From positions 1-5,641 of the forward strand of contig CALGAG010000161.1 of NCBI GenBank assembly GCA_937951995.1: DNA of 5,641 nucleotides, given 5' to 3'. Positions within the stretch are counted from its first letter, which is position 1, and each line of letters opens with the position of its first letter. Source of the DNA: an uncultured Bacillota bacterium. GTDB lineage: Bacteria; Bacillota; Clostridia; Tissierellales; Tissierellaceae. The notes under the pieces were generated by a model. It ran no database searches. It worked only from the letters and a program-made list of their open reading frames with translations, and had not been told where the DNA came from. Shown in pieces: positions 5,439-5,641 of this stretch. The position numbers were made by a program, and so were the translations under genes.

Positions 5439-5481
5439 AGTTGCAGGTTAAACGTTTTCCCCGTACGTTTAACCTACAACT
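5439..5481 (-). repeat. Long inverted repeat at the predicted agcS transcript start
   Basis: On the minus strand, GTTGTAGGTTAAACGT (5480-5465) and ACGTTTAACCTGCAAC (5455-5440) pair over 16 bp with a 9-nt loop, plus one outer A-U pair (5481 with 5439). The single irregular pair is G-U in minus-strand RNA but C-A in plus-strand RNA, which favours an RNA hairpin read in the agcS direction. It begins within about 1-2 nt of the predicted transcript start. It could be a 5' stabilising stem, a regulatory leader, or a DNA operator. No U-tract follows it on the minus strand. Confidence 0.7.
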
Positions 5482-5488
5482 GATTTCT

Positions 5489-5517
5489 ATTTTAACAGAA
5501 ACTCTTTTGGAATTCAA
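5489..5517 (-). promoter_or_regulatory. Sigma-A-type promoter of agcS
   Basis: Minus-strand TTGAAT (5517-5512), exactly 17 bp, then TAAAAT (5494-5489) fit the vegetative consensus at 4/6 and 5/6 positions. The start would fall near 5482, giving a leader of about 108 nt that holds two stem-loops and the AGGAGG site. The region is AT-rich, which raises the chance of a spurious match, but spacing and position are right. Confidence 0.6.
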
Positions 5518-5641
5518 TACAATTTATAGAAAATTTGAAATATACAGTAAATAGATATAAATATAACAAAGAAATACAAACAAATGTTAATAAAACACAA
5601 AAAATATAACAACTACAATCAATATATGAGTTAACATATGT
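5518..5641. other. AT-rich intergenic DNA upstream of agcS
   Basis: This stretch is very AT-rich with many A-runs and no coding potential in any frame. It may act as upstream promoter (UP-like) or curved DNA for agcS. I see no RNA gene or defined operator here. The GTTAAC and ACATATGT palindromes at the right edge are too short to interpret. Confidence 0.5.

Noticed and set aside
5535..5567. Plus-strand promoter-like boxes (TTGAAA with TATAAA or TATAAC) upstream of agcS
   Set aside because: Spacing is wrong (15 or 21 bp) and the region is so AT-rich that such boxes are expected by chance. No plus-strand gene follows within the window.

Overview
The window looks like chromosomal DNA from a low-to-moderate-GC Gram-positive bacterium, most likely an anaerobic member of the Clostridia. 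The pointers are strong AGGAGG-type ribosome binding sites, a class A sortase, a TatA/TatC pair without TatB, a YutG-type protein, a lipobox-bearing FMN-binding lipoprotein, an AgcS-family Na+/amino-acid symporter, and TTG start usage. I cannot fix the genus. There are no mobile elements, tRNAs, rRNAs or CRISPR repeats.

Layout. Bases 1-1898 read as a plus-strand gene cluster: the last codons of an unidentified gene, then ndk (88-492), an aspartate/glutamate racemase-family gene that starts one base after the ndk stop (494-1198), and a class A sortase (1230-1898). After a 120-bp gap with a candidate promoter and two short palindromes come overlapping tatA (2019-2204) and tatC (about 2185-2913), a minimal two-component twin-arginine translocase. 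A strong hairpin (2922-2952) closes tatC and faces a minus-strand gene for a small lipoprotein with one FMN_bind domain (2974-3327), which has its own good sigma-A-type promoter. A YutG/PgpA-like gene (3468-3977, plus) is divergent from it. A 24-nt perfect palindrome separates that gene from a convergent AgcS-family symporter gene (4019-5374, minus). The last 267 bases are non-coding, AT-rich leader/promoter DNA for the symporter gene and include a 17-bp inverted repeat at the predicted transcript start.

How the genes fit together. Most are cell-envelope or housekeeping functions: nucleotide balance (Ndk), amino-acid stereochemistry (racemase), covalent anchoring of surface proteins (sortase), export of folded proteins (TatAC), extracytoplasmic flavin redox chemistry (FMN lipoprotein) and Na+-coupled alanine/glycine uptake (AgcS). 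Changes of strand and hairpins split them into at least four transcription units, so one integrated system is not implied. I see no clearly new biological system. The items most worth a second look are the FMN-lipoprotein, a candidate for extracellular electron transfer, and the structured 5' leader of the symporter gene.
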